A stretch of DNA of 64,000 nucleotides, taken from contig NZ_CP086136.1 of assembly GCF_017565645.3 (NCBI RefSeq), positions 10,461,501-10,525,500 on the forward strand. Direction: 5' to 3'. Numbering within the stretch: position 1 is the first letter of the stretch; each line of letters starts with the position of its first letter. The translations under genes were made by a program, and so were the position numbers. This document shows, piece after piece, positions 23,752 through 31,813 of the stretch. This DNA is from Bradyrhizobium barranii subsp. barranii. Lineage in GTDB: Bacteria > Pseudomonadota > Alphaproteobacteria > Rhizobiales > Xanthobacteraceae. The notes beneath the pieces were generated by a model. That model ran no database searches, was not told the origin of the DNA, and saw only the letters and a list, made by a program, of their open reading frames with translations.

Positions 23752-25818
23752 ATGTCCGTCGACGACCGGCCCACGCTCAGCGCTCCCGACGACGATCCCT
23801 GGCTCTGGCTGGAGGAGATCGAAGGCAAGCAGGCGCTCGATTTCGTCGCGCGGCAGAATCAACTGACGCTCGCCGCGTTCGGGGGCGCGGCCTTCGAGCG
23901 CGACCGCGATGTCCTCGCGGCGATCTACGATCGTCCCGACAACATCCCCTATGTCAGCCGGCGCGGCAGCGATCTACACAATCTCTGGAAGGATGCCGCC
24001 AACCCGCGCGGCCTGTGGCGGCGAACCACGCTGGCGGAATTTCGCAAACCGCATCCGGCGTGGGAGATCATGCTGGACATCGACCAGCTCGCGGCGAGCG
24101 AAGGCGAGGACTGGCTGCTGAGCGGGATCGCCACGATGCCGGGACACTCGCGGGCGATTCTGAGCCTGTCGCGCGGCGGCAGCGACGCCGTCACCTTGCG
24201 GGAATTCGACCTCGACACGAAGAGCTTCGTTGCGGACGGATTTACGCTGCCGGAGGCCAAGGGCGGCGTGGACTGGATCGATGCCGATACGCTGCTGCTG
24301 TCGAGCGCCCATGGCGAGGGCATGGCGACTACTTCCGGATATTCGCGGACCGTTCGCGTGTGGCAGCGCGGCCAGCCTGTCGATCAGGCGCAAACGATCC
24401 TCGAGACCACTGCCGATCACATGGCGATGTCGGGCATGGCCGACGACACGGGACCGGCGCCGCGGGTCTGGATCGTCGACCAGATCGACTTCTTCAATCA
24501 CGCGATCTGGCTGCGCGATGCGGCCGGCACGACGACGAAGCTCGATCTGCCGACCGGCATCTGGATGCAGGCCCATGGCGACTGGTTCGCGATGAAGCTG
24601 CGCAAGGACTGGCAGGTCGCGGGGCGTACCTATGCCACCGACACCGTGCTCGGCATCTCGCTCTCCGCGTTCCTTTCAGGCCACCGCGATTTCGCGGTCC
24701 TGTTCGAGCCGGCGCCGCGGCGCGCCCTGCAAGGCCTGTTCTGGGCGGGCGGCAAGCTGGTGCTGTCGATCCTCGACGAGCTCAGGCCGCGCTTCGAGAT
24801 CTGCACGCCATCAGCGACGGGCTGGAGCCGCGAGACGCTTCCCGGCCTCCCCGAGATCGGCGTCGTCGATATCTGGCCGCTCGATCGCCATCCGTCCGAG
24901 AGCAATGGCGACTTGCTCGCCAATGTGCAGGACCCGCTCACGCCGCCGTCGCTGCTGTTGCTGGAGCGCGGCGTCGCAAGCCCGACCGTGCTGAAGCAGG
25001 CGCCGAAGACGTTCACCGCCGACGGCCTCGTGGTCACACAGCACGAGGCGATCTCGATCGACGGCGAGCGCATTCCCTATGTCCAGACCGGTCCCGCTGG
25101 CGAGACCGGCGATGCGCCGGTCTATATGAGCGCCTATGGCGGCTTCGCCCATGCGGTGAAGCCGTACTACAACCCCTCGCTCGGCAAGCTATGGCTCGAG
25201 CGCGGCGGCACCATCGTGCAGGCGAATTTGCGCGGCGGCGGCGAGTTCGGCACGCGCTGGCACGATGCCGGGCGCCTCGCCGGCAAAAAGCTCTCGCATG
25301 ACGATTTCGCGGCCGTGGCCGCCGATCTCGTGCGCCGCGGCGTGACGCAGCCAAAGCGGATCGCGGCGCAAGGCGGATCGAACGGCGGCATCCTCATCAC
25401 CAACATGCTGGTGCGCTACCCCGAGCGCTTCGGCGCGCTGTTCTGCACCATTCCGCTGATCGACATGCGCCGCTACACAAAACTGCTCGCGGGCGCGAGC
25501 TGGATCGCGGAATATGGCGACCCTGATAAACCCGAAGAGTGGGAGTGGCTGAAGACCTACTCGGCCTATCACAACGTGAAGGCCGGCCAGTCCTATCCGC
25601 CGATCCTGATCGCCACGACACGGCGCGACGACCGCGTTCATCCCGGTCACGCGCGCAAGATGGCCGCAAAGCTGCAGGCGATGGGCTACGAGGCCTGGTT
25701 CTACGAGCCGGAGGCCGGCGGCCACGGCTACGGCAAGGACAACAAGGAGCGCGCGGGGTTCGAGGTGATCGGCTTCCGGTTCTTGAAGGACAGGATCGGG
25801 TGGAAGGATGAAGGCTAG
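23752..25818 (+). CDS. S9 family serine peptidase (prolyl oligopeptidase-like)
   Basis: This 688-residue protein has the two-part prolyl oligopeptidase layout: an N-terminal DPWLWLEEIEG opening and beta-propeller (about residues 70-400), then an alpha/beta hydrolase domain. The catalytic triad is visible as S543 in GGSNGG, an aspartate at 626 or 627 in RRDDRVHPGHA and H658 in GGHGYG. NLRGGGEFGTRWHDAG is the characteristic motif before the nucleophile. No signal peptide is seen, so it is probably cytoplasmic and cleaves short peptides. GGGAG lies eight bases before the ATG at 23752. It appears monocistronic, flanked by a divergent MFS gene and a repeat. Confidence 0.92.
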   Translation: MSVDDRPTLSAPDDDPWLWLEEIEGKQALDFVARQNQLTLAAFGGAAFERDRDVLAAIYDRPDNIPYVSRRGSDLHNLWKDAANPRGLWRRTTLAEFRKPHPAWEIMLDIDQLAASEGEDWLLSGIATMPGHSRAILSLSRGGSDAVTLREFDLDTKSFVADGFTLPEAKGGVDWIDADTLLLSSAHGEGMATTSGYSRTVRVWQRGQPVDQAQTILETTADHMAMSGMADDTGPAPRVWIVDQIDFFNHAIWLRDAAGTTTKLDLPTGIWMQAHGDWFAMKLRKDWQVAGRTYATDTVLGISLSAFLSGHRDFAVLFEPAPRRALQGLFWAGGKLVLSILDELRPRFEICTPSATGWSRETLPGLPEIGVVDIWPLDRHPSESNGDLLANVQDPLTPPSLLLLERGVASPTVLKQAPKTFTADGLVVTQHEAISIDGERIPYVQTGPAGETGDAPVYMSAYGGFAHAVKPYYNPSLGKLWLERGGTIVQANLRGGGEFGTRWHDAGRLAGKKLSHDDFAAVAADLVRRGVTQPKRIAAQGGSNGGILITNMLVRYPERFGALFCTIPLIDMRRYTKLLAGASWIAEYGDPDKPEEWEWLKTYSAYHNVKAGQSYPPILIATTRRDDRVHPGHARKMAAKLQAMGYEAWFYEPEAGGHGYGKDNKERAGFEVIGFRFLKDRIGWKDEG

Positions 25819-25843
25819 CGTTCGGGCGCTGACGCTTCCGCAT

Positions 25844-25929
25844 CGTCATGGCCGGGCTTGACCCGGCCATCCACGCCTTACCCCACCGCACGAAGAACGT
25901 GGATGCCCGGGACAAGCCCGGGCATGACG
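25844..25929. repeat. Palindromic repeat, family A (inverted arm order)
   Basis: Outer arms CGTCATGGCCGGG and CCCGGGCATGACG; compared with 16712 and 22143 the left and right halves are swapped, so this copy is in the opposite orientation. It lies between convergent genes. Confidence 0.8.
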
Positions 25930-25934
25930 AACTC

Positions 25935-26606
25935 CTAGCGCGAAAACACCAGCGTGAGATTGTTCGCCGGCATCTCGATCGTATCGACGAGGCTCAGCCC
26001 CGCTCCGCGTGCGAGCGTCTCGACGTCGCTGATATCACGCACGCCCCATTCGGGATTGCCTTCGCGCAACGAGGTGTCGAACACGGCATTGCTGAGCGCG
26101 GTGTGCTTGCCGTCGCGCTTGAACGGGCCGTAGAGGAACAGCTTGCCGTCGGCCCTCAAGTAACGGCCGGCGCCGGCGAACAGGCCCTCGGCCACGCTCC
26201 ACGGTGCGATGTGGATGACGTTGGCACAGAACAATGCGGCAAGACTCGTCGGGCCCTGCCCGCTTCGCATCTCCGGGCACCAGTCAGGGTCGGTGAGATC
26301 GATCCGCAGGGGCGAGCGGATGTTTTGCAGGCCCGAATGAACGCGCCAGGCCTCGATGCTCTTGAGGTGGCGCTGGTTGAGGTCGCTCGGCCACCAGATC
26401 ATGCCGGGCGTGTGCTGCGCGAAATGGACCACGTGCTGGCCAGTTCCGCTGCCGAGCTCCACGACGTTGCCGGTCAGGCCTGCGAGATGCTTTTCCAGCG
26501 CCGCCCAGAGCGGCTCGTGATTGCGATGAAATGCCGGTGCATCGAGCCGCCCATCCGACTCGACCCGTCCGCCGTCCCTGCCAAATTCGACGACATATTC
26601 AGCCAA
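25935..26606 (-). CDS. DUF938 family SAM-dependent methyltransferase-like protein
   Basis: This 223-residue protein matches the DUF938 family: HRNHEPLWAALEKHL near the start, then the SAM-binding motif VVELGSGTGQHVVHFAQ, WWPSDLNQRHLKSIEAW, and the FCANVIHIAPW block in place of the usual motif IV. The only good start is a TTG at 26606 with AGGGG about seven bases upstream, so a non-ATG start is likely. It is transcribed away from the sox genes; about 245 bases lie between them. The substrate of the family is not established. Confidence 0.87.
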   Translation of the reverse strand: MAEYVVEFGRDGGRVESDGRLDAPAFHRNHEPLWAALEKHLAGLTGNVVELGSGTGQHVVHFAQHTPGMIWWPSDLNQRHLKSIEAWRVHSGLQNIRSPLRIDLTDPDWCPEMRSGQGPTSLAALFCANVIHIAPWSVAEGLFAGAGRYLRADGKLFLYGPFKRDGKHTALSNAVFDTSLREGNPEWGVRDISDVETLARGAGLSLVDTIEMPANNLTLVFSR

Positions 26607-26852
26607 TTGAGGTCCCCTTGAAAAAACGAGAACGGGAAAAAAACACGATGGGCGCCCAAACGCCCCGAAAACAGCCGGCCAGCACCCCTGGCCCGAATCC
26701 GCCGGACAAATAAGCTCTTTAGTTGCAATGCGGAAGATATTAACTCCATTTTGCCGCGCGCATAGTCTTGATTGTCAGCCGATGCCCTTTGTGCTTTGGA
26801 ACACTATATTTCCGCGAACGAGATCATCGACATAACGCCTCGGAATGACACC
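26607..26852. promoter_or_regulatory. Divergent promoter region of the sox cluster
   Basis: This stretch separates the minus-strand methyltransferase gene from soxX and is locally AT-richer than its surroundings, especially 26715-26820. It should hold the promoters of both units. I could not identify a definite -35/-10 pair or a SoxR-type operator. A 21-codon proline-rich frame at 26648-26713 is present but has no convincing ribosome-binding site. Confidence 0.45.
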
Positions 26853-27209
26853 TTGACCGCCTTTCCACGGACGCCCGTCCTTTACGTCCTGCTGGCGATC
26901 GCCGCCGGCCTTGCCGCAGGCCCCGCGCGGGCGCAATCCGCCGTGGCTGACGGTCAGAAGCTCGCCTTCGACCGCGGCAAGGGCAATTGCCTGACCTGCC
27001 ACGTCATCAAGGGCGGCGACCTGCCGGGCACGATCGGACCGGAGCTGAAGGACATCAAGTCAAAATACCCTGATCGCAACGAGCTGGTCGCGATCATCTT
27101 CGACGAGACCAAGCGCAATCCGCAGACCATGATGCCGCCGTTCGGCCGGAACCGGATTTTGACCGAGCAGGAGATCAGCGCGATCGTTGATTTCCTCCAG
27201 ACCCTGTGA
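26853..27209 (+). CDS. soxX: Sulfur-oxidation c-type cytochrome SoxX
   Basis: This is the small monohaem subunit of the SoxXA thiosulfate-oxidising cytochrome in the periplasm. A signal peptide ends near ARAQS. The haem site CLTCH lies at residues 46-50, GPELKDIKSKYP follows, and the distal methionine is 93 or 94 in TMMPPFG. I use the TTG at 26853, which places the signal peptide at the N-terminus (118 residues); an open frame reaches 26772 but adds a non-signal-like extension. The start is therefore uncertain. SoxXA joins thiosulfate to the cysteine of SoxY, and it is the first gene of soxXYZA-K-B. Confidence 0.88.
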   Translation: MTAFPRTPVLYVLLAIAAGLAAGPARAQSAVADGQKLAFDRGKGNCLTCHVIKGGDLPGTIGPELKDIKSKYPDRNELVAIIFDETKRNPQTMMPPFGRNRILTEQEISAIVDFLQTL

Positions 27210-27246
27210 CCGCCGGCACGCCAAGAGAATGTCCAGGAGATTCGAG

Positions 27247-27732
27247 ATGACCATCACCACCGGCCCTCATCCGACGCGGCGCCTGATCCTTCAGGGCGCA
27301 GCCGGCGTCGCGCTGCTCGGCCTCGGCAACCTGCCGTTCGCGCCCGCGCGTGCAGCGGCCAACGACAAATATCCGGAGGAAGCATTCAAGCAGAAGAGCG
27401 AGGCGGACGCGATCAAGGCGCTCTACGGCAAGACCGCCGAGCCGTCCGACAAGGTCAAGCTCGACGCACCCGAGATCGCCGAAAACGGCGGCGTGGTGCC
27501 GATCTCGGTGACGACGACGCTCGACAAGGTCACCTCGATCTCGTTCTTCGTGGCCGAGAATCCGAGCGCGCTCGCGGCGAGCTACAAGATTCCCGATGGC
27601 ACGATCCCCGCTGTCGCCAACCGCCTGAAGATGGCCAAGACCACCAACGTGACCGCGATCGTGGAAGCCGACGGCAAGCACTACAGCGCGACCAAGGAAG
27701 TCAAAGTCACAGTCGGCGGCTGCGGCGGTTAG
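27247..27732 (+). CDS. soxY: Sulfur-carrier protein SoxY
   Basis: SoxY carries sulfur intermediates on a swinging C-terminal arm. The arm is intact: the protein ends in VGGCGG with the carrier cysteine at C159 of 161. The N-terminus has a Tat-type signal (TRRLILQG then a hydrophobic stretch, cleavage near ARAAA), as expected because SoxYZ is exported folded. GGAG lies seven bases before the ATG at 27247; longer frames upstream are not needed. It is 37 bases downstream of soxX and 10 bases upstream of soxZ, its obligate partner. Confidence 0.95.
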   Translation: MTITTGPHPTRRLILQGAAGVALLGLGNLPFAPARAAANDKYPEEAFKQKSEADAIKALYGKTAEPSDKVKLDAPEIAENGGVVPISVTTTLDKVTSISFFVAENPSALAASYKIPDGTIPAVANRLKMAKTTNVTAIVEADGKHYSATKEVKVTVGGCGG

Positions 27733-27742
27733 GAGAATTTAG

Positions 27743-28054
27743 ATGGCATCCAGCATTCGCGTCCGCGCCACGGCCAACGGCGACATCACCGAGGTGCAGG
27801 TGCTGATCCAGCACCCCATGGACACCGGCCTGGTCAAGGACGCCAAGGGCGAGGTGATTCCGGCGCACTTCATCCAGCGACTGAAGTTCGAATGTAACGG
27901 CAAGGATGTCTTCGTCGCCGATTGGGGCACCGCGGTCTCGAAGGACCCCTACGTCAAGTTCAGCTTCAAGGGCGCCAAGAAGGGCGACGACCTCAAGGTC
28001 TCCTGGACCGACAACAAGGGCGGGTCGGACACGACCACTGCGAAGATTTCGTGA
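27743..28054 (+). CDS. soxZ: Sulfur-oxidation carrier subunit SoxZ
   Basis: This 103-residue protein is the immunoglobulin-like partner of SoxY. It has the family blocks VQVLIQHPMDTGLVKDAKGEV, PAHFIQRL and WGTAVSKDPYVKFSF, with no signal peptide, which agrees with export as a SoxYZ complex through the SoxY Tat signal. GGAG precedes the ATG. Its stop overlaps the start of soxA by one base (TGATG), implying translational coupling. Confidence 0.95.
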   Translation: MASSIRVRATANGDITEVQVLIQHPMDTGLVKDAKGEVIPAHFIQRLKFECNGKDVFVADWGTAVSKDPYVKFSFKGAKKGDDLKVSWTDNKGGSDTTTAKIS

Positions 28055-28914
28055 TGAATGTCCGCTTCTGTCTCCTGCTTGGTTCGGTGAGCGCCGCGCT
28101 GGTCGCGTTCGCCCTCACCTCGCCGCGCGTCATCGCGGCCGACAAGGTCGATCCCGTTGCCGATGCGAAAGCGTTCCAGAACTTCTTCTTCCAGAAGTTT
28201 CCGACCGTGAAGCACGAGGATTTCGTCAACGGTCCTTATTCGATGAACGAGGACATGAAGCGGCAGTGGCAGGAGGAGGAATTCCCGCCCTACGAGTTCG
28301 CGCTCGACGCCGGCAAGGAGATGTTCGCGACCCCGTTCAAGAACGGCAAGACCTATGCCGACTGCTTCCCGAACGGCGGCATCGGCATCCGCCAGAACTA
28401 TCCTTACTTCGACACTGGGGAAGGCAAGGTCGTCACGCTGGAGCTCGCGCTCAACCGCTGCCGCGAGGCCAATGGCGAGGCGCCCTATTCCTACGTCAAG
28501 GACGAGATGGCCTCGCTGACCGCCTACATGGCGTTCACCTCGCGCGGCAAGCCGATGGACATCAAGATTCCCGATGATCCCCGCGCGCTCGCCGCGTACG
28601 AGAACGGCAAGCGCTACTTCTACACGCGCCGCGGCCAGATGAATTTCTCCTGCGCGAGCTGCCATGTGCAGAGCCCCGGCGAGCGCATCCGCGCCGAGAT
28701 CCTGGCACCGGCGCTCGGCATTCTGAACGCGATGCCGATCTACCGCTCGGAATGGAGCGGGATGGGCACCACCAGCCGCCGCTTCGTCACCTGCAACAGC
28801 CAGACCCGCGCGGTTCCGCTGGAGCCGCAGGCCGATGAATATCGCGACGTCGAATATTTCCTCTCCTACGTCGCCAACGGCCTACCGATTTCCGGGCCGG
28901 GAGCGCGGCCATGA
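28054..28914 (+). CDS. soxA: Sulfur-oxidation c-type cytochrome SoxA (monohaem type)
   Basis: SoxA is the catalytic subunit of SoxXA, forming the S-S bond between thiosulfate and SoxY. This 286-residue version has a signal peptide ending near VIAAD, one haem site C200-x-x-C-H204 (CASCH) and C247 in TCNSQTR, the conserved cysteine that ligates the active-site haem. The first haem of dihaem SoxA proteins is missing: only C104 and C136 remain, and in monohaem SoxA the equivalent cysteines form a disulfide. The ATG overlaps the soxZ stop, and the stop overlaps the soxK start by four bases. Confidence 0.94.
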   Translation: MNVRFCLLLGSVSAALVAFALTSPRVIAADKVDPVADAKAFQNFFFQKFPTVKHEDFVNGPYSMNEDMKRQWQEEEFPPYEFALDAGKEMFATPFKNGKTYADCFPNGGIGIRQNYPYFDTGEGKVVTLELALNRCREANGEAPYSYVKDEMASLTAYMAFTSRGKPMDIKIPDDPRALAAYENGKRYFYTRRGQMNFSCASCHVQSPGERIRAEILAPALGILNAMPIYRSEWSGMGTTSRRFVTCNSQTRAVPLEPQADEYRDVEYFLSYVANGLPISGPGARP

Positions 28915-29216
28915 AGCTGTCACTTCCTCTCGCCATGTTGCTCGCATTGAGCCTCGCGCCAGCAGCGCGCGCGGCAAACGAGGCGGACTACAAGGCGGCC
29001 TATGCCGCTGCGGAGGCCGCCTCCAAGGAGGCAGCCGGCATGCGCAACCAGTGGACCGTGACCGTATCTGCGCTGGCGGCAGCCAAGAAGGCGGCCGACG
29101 GCGGCGATTTCGACCGCGCGGTTGCCGCTTCGAGGGAGGCCGAGGCGCTGGCGAAGGCCTCGATCTTCCAGGCGACGTCAGAAAAAGAGGCGTGGAAGGC
29201 GATGGAAATCCGCTAG
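28911..29216 (+). CDS. soxK: SoxXA-binding protein SoxK (SAXB-like)
   Basis: This small exported protein (101 residues) has a clean signal peptide ending in ARAAN and an alanine/lysine-rich helical body with WTVTVSALAAAKKAADGGDFDRAV and a conserved WKAMEIR-type end. Position directly after soxA and the length fit SoxK/SAXB, the accessory subunit that binds SoxXA and increases its activity or stability. The ATGA overlap with soxA supports coupled translation. Sequence recognition rests partly on context because the protein is short and of low complexity. Confidence 0.8.
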   Translation: MKLSLPLAMLLALSLAPAARAANEADYKAAYAAAEAASKEAAGMRNQWTVTVSALAAAKKAADGGDFDRAVAASREAEALAKASIFQATSEKEAWKAMEIR

Positions 29217-29272
29217 ACTAAAAATCTCGTGGAACCGTCGAATTGCCGTTGAGAGGCGCGGAGAATTTCTGG

Positions 29273-31024
29273 ATGGCCATCCGCCGCCGCGATTTCCTGA
29301 AGAGCACCGCTGCTGTCGCCACATCGCTCAGCCTGCCGCGGCTCGCGCGCAGCGCCGAGACTGCGAGCATTTACGACCTCGAGCGGTTCGGCAATGCGCG
29401 CATCCTGCACACCACCGACACGCATGCGCAGCTCAACCCGGTCTATGTCCGCGAGCCCAGCGTCAATATCGGAATCGGCGAGATGGCGGGACGGCCGCCG
29501 CATCTGGTTGGCCGCGCTTTCCTCGAACGGTTCGGGATCCGCTCCGACAGCGCCGATGCGTATGCCTTCAGCTGCTTCGAGTTCGAGAAGTCGGCGGGCC
29601 GCTTCGGCAAGCTCGGCGGCTTCGCCCATCTGAAGACGCTGATCGATCGCTTGCGCGGCGATGCCGGCGAAAAGCACTCCGTGCTCGTCGACGGCGGCGA
29701 CCTCTGGCAGGGCACCGGGCTTGCCAACATCATGCAGGGCCGCGACATGGTCGAGGTCGCCAATCTGCTCGGCATCGAGGCGATGACCGGGCACTGGGAA
29801 TTCACCTATGGCGAGCAGGCGCTGCGCGACAATCTCGAGCGCTTCAAGGGCGAGTTTCTGGCGCAGAACGTCTTCCTGACCGAGGAGGCCGCGTTCAACG
29901 ACGCCCCCGCCTTCGACAAGGCGAGCGGGCGCGTGTTCAAGCCTTCGATGATCAAGGAGCTCGGCGGCCATCGTGTTGCGATCATCGGCCAGGCCTTCCC
30001 CTATGTGCCGATCGCGCATCCCAAGCGGTTCACGCCGGACTGGACTTTTGGCATCCGCGAGGAGGAGTTGCAGAAGCATGTCGATGCCTTGCGCGGCACC
30101 GAGAAGGTCGATGCGGTCGTCCTGCTGTCGCACAACGGCATGGACGTCGATCTCAAGCTCGCGAGCCGCGTCACCGGCATCGACGTCATCCTCGGCGGCC
30201 ATACCCATGATGCGATTCCGCAGCCCATCGCGGTGAAGAACGCGAGCGGCACGACGCTCGTCACCAATGCCGGCTCCAACGGAAAATTTCTGGGCGTCCT
30301 CGATCTCGCGCTCGACAAGGGCAAGGTCGGCGATGTCAGGTACCATCTGCTGCCGGTCTATTCCGAACTGCTGAAGCCCGACCCTGGCATGGCCGAGCTG
30401 ATCGGCCGGGTGCGCGCGCCGCATGTGACCGACTGGTCGGAGAAGATCGCAACGCCCGACCGCCTGCTGTATCGCCGCGACAATTTCGCCGGCCCGGTCG
30501 ACGAGCTGATCTGCACCGCGCTGCGCAGCGAGCTCGACGCCGAGATCGCGCTGTCGCCGGGCTTCCGCTGGGGCGTCACCGCACTGTCAGGCCAGCCGCT
30601 GACCATGGAGGATGTGCTCGCCGAAACCGCGATCACCTATCCCGAGACCTATGTGCAGGAGATGACCGGCGCCCAGATCAAGGAGGTGCTGGAAGACATC
30701 TGCGACAACCTCTTCAACCCCGATCCCTATTACCAGCAGGGCGGCGACATGGTGCGCGCCGGCGGGCTCAGCTACACCTGCACGCCGACGGCTGCGATCG
30801 GCAGCCGCATCTCCGAGCTGAAGCTCAATGGCGGCAAGGCGCTCAGCGCGAGCAACCGCTACAAGGTCGCGGGCTGGGCCTCGGTCAACGGCCAGCAGGG
30901 CGCACCGGTGTGGGATGTCGTCGCCAAATATCTGCGCTCGGGCCGGATGTTTCAGGAGCGGCTCGGCTCCGGCGTGACGCTGAAGGGCGTCGAGGGCAAT
31001 CCAGGCATTGCAGGACAGGGATGA
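29273..31024 (+). CDS. soxB: Thiosulfohydrolase SoxB
   Basis: SoxB is the dimanganese hydrolase that releases sulfate from SoxY-bound thiosulfonate. The 583-residue protein has a Tat signal (RRRDFLKS at residues 4-11), the metallophosphoesterase-type motifs DTHAQLNP near residue 50, DGGDLWQGTG, GHWEFTYG (where other family members have GNHE), LSHNGMDVD and GGHTHD, and a 5'-nucleotidase C-terminal domain. I start it at the ATG at 29273, directly before the Tat motif, with GGAG upstream. It follows soxK after 56 bases and overlaps the DsrE-like gene by four bases. Confidence 0.95.
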   Translation: MAIRRRDFLKSTAAVATSLSLPRLARSAETASIYDLERFGNARILHTTDTHAQLNPVYVREPSVNIGIGEMAGRPPHLVGRAFLERFGIRSDSADAYAFSCFEFEKSAGRFGKLGGFAHLKTLIDRLRGDAGEKHSVLVDGGDLWQGTGLANIMQGRDMVEVANLLGIEAMTGHWEFTYGEQALRDNLERFKGEFLAQNVFLTEEAAFNDAPAFDKASGRVFKPSMIKELGGHRVAIIGQAFPYVPIAHPKRFTPDWTFGIREEELQKHVDALRGTEKVDAVVLLSHNGMDVDLKLASRVTGIDVILGGHTHDAIPQPIAVKNASGTTLVTNAGSNGKFLGVLDLALDKGKVGDVRYHLLPVYSELLKPDPGMAELIGRVRAPHVTDWSEKIATPDRLLYRRDNFAGPVDELICTALRSELDAEIALSPGFRWGVTALSGQPLTMEDVLAETAITYPETYVQEMTGAQIKEVLEDICDNLFNPDPYYQQGGDMVRAGGLSYTCTPTAAIGSRISELKLNGGKALSASNRYKVAGWASVNGQQGAPVWDVVAKYLRSGRMFQERLGSGVTLKGVEGNPGIAGQG

Positions 31025-31479
31025 TGCGATCGCAAATCTGTTGCGCGATGCTGCTGGCGGCGCTCGCCTTCGCCGCCACGCCATGGGCCTCGGCGCAGCA
31101 GGTGCCGCTCCAGGACAAGCCGTTCGCCGAGCACAAGATCGTGCTTCAGCTCTCCGACGGCGATGCGAAGAAGCACGCGCTGGTGCTGAGCGTCGCCAAC
31201 AATCTCCTGAAGGCCTACGATCCGGACAAGGTCGCGATCGAGGTGGTGGCGTTCGGTCCCGGCATTGATCTTCTGTTCACCGGCAGCGAGCGCCGCAAGC
31301 AGGTCGAAAGCCTGATCGTGCAGGGCGTGCGCTTCGATATCTGCCTCAACATGGTCGACACGATCGAGCGGGAGACCGGAAACCGGCCGGAGTTCATCCC
31401 CGCTGCGACGCCGGTGCAGGTGGGCGTCGGGCAGATCCTGTTCCTGGCGGAGAATGGGTACACGGTGGTGCGGCCGTAG
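31021..31479 (+). CDS. Periplasmic DsrE-family protein
   Basis: This 152-residue protein has a signal peptide ending near WASAQQ and a DsrE/DsrF-like fold: HKIVLQLSDGDAKKHALVLSVANNLLKAY, VEVVAFGPGIDLLF and a C-terminal VGVGQILFLAENGYTVV. DsrE-type proteins handle sulfur or persulfide groups; here a cysteine lies in VRFDICLNMV. The gene overlaps the stop of soxB by four bases, so it is almost certainly part of the sox operon. I infer a role in dealing with sulfane sulfur in the periplasm, perhaps because soxCD is not present in the window. That function is not established. Confidence 0.82.
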   Translation: MMRSQICCAMLLAALAFAATPWASAQQVPLQDKPFAEHKIVLQLSDGDAKKHALVLSVANNLLKAYDPDKVAIEVVAFGPGIDLLFTGSERRKQVESLIVQGVRFDICLNMVDTIERETGNRPEFIPAATPVQVGVGQILFLAENGYTVVRP

Positions 31480-31521
31480 GGGTGCCCGGAGTTTGTGGCA
31501 CGTCCCTGCAACACACTCACT

Positions 31522-31620
31522 GTCATCGCCCGCGAAAGCGGGCGATCCAGTATTCCAGAGACAGCGAGGGGTACGGAGAAGCCGCGGCGTACGGGATTCC
31601 CCGCCTTCGCGGGGAATGAC
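31522..31620. repeat. Chimeric palindromic repeat (family D left half)
   Basis: The left half is like the family D copy at 16830 (GTCATCGCCCGC ... ATCCAGTATTCC), but the right half ends in a different hairpin, TTCCCCGCCTTCGCGGGGAA, followed by TGAC. It lies in the 334-base gap between the DsrE-like gene and the persulfide dioxygenase gene; 31621-31813 shows no gene and probably holds a promoter. Confidence 0.7.
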
Positions 31621-31813
31621 AGCGGTGGGTGGGGCAACACCATGGCGTCCCTGACGGCTCTCGGGCGCGCAATCCGGCTCTGCCGATCCGGCCGCGGCCC
31701 CACCACGCAGAACAAAAATCTTCTAACTTTTCTCGTCTACACAGTGAATTGCTTCTCTTTCCAGCCTCTGGCGTAGTAGAATCCTCGAAACCAGTTCCAC
31801 GCCGGGTCTTGCC

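Noticed and set aside
26648..26713. A 21-codon proline-rich frame upstream of soxX
   Set aside because: It has an ATG and a stop but no convincing ribosome-binding site, and nothing else supports translation.
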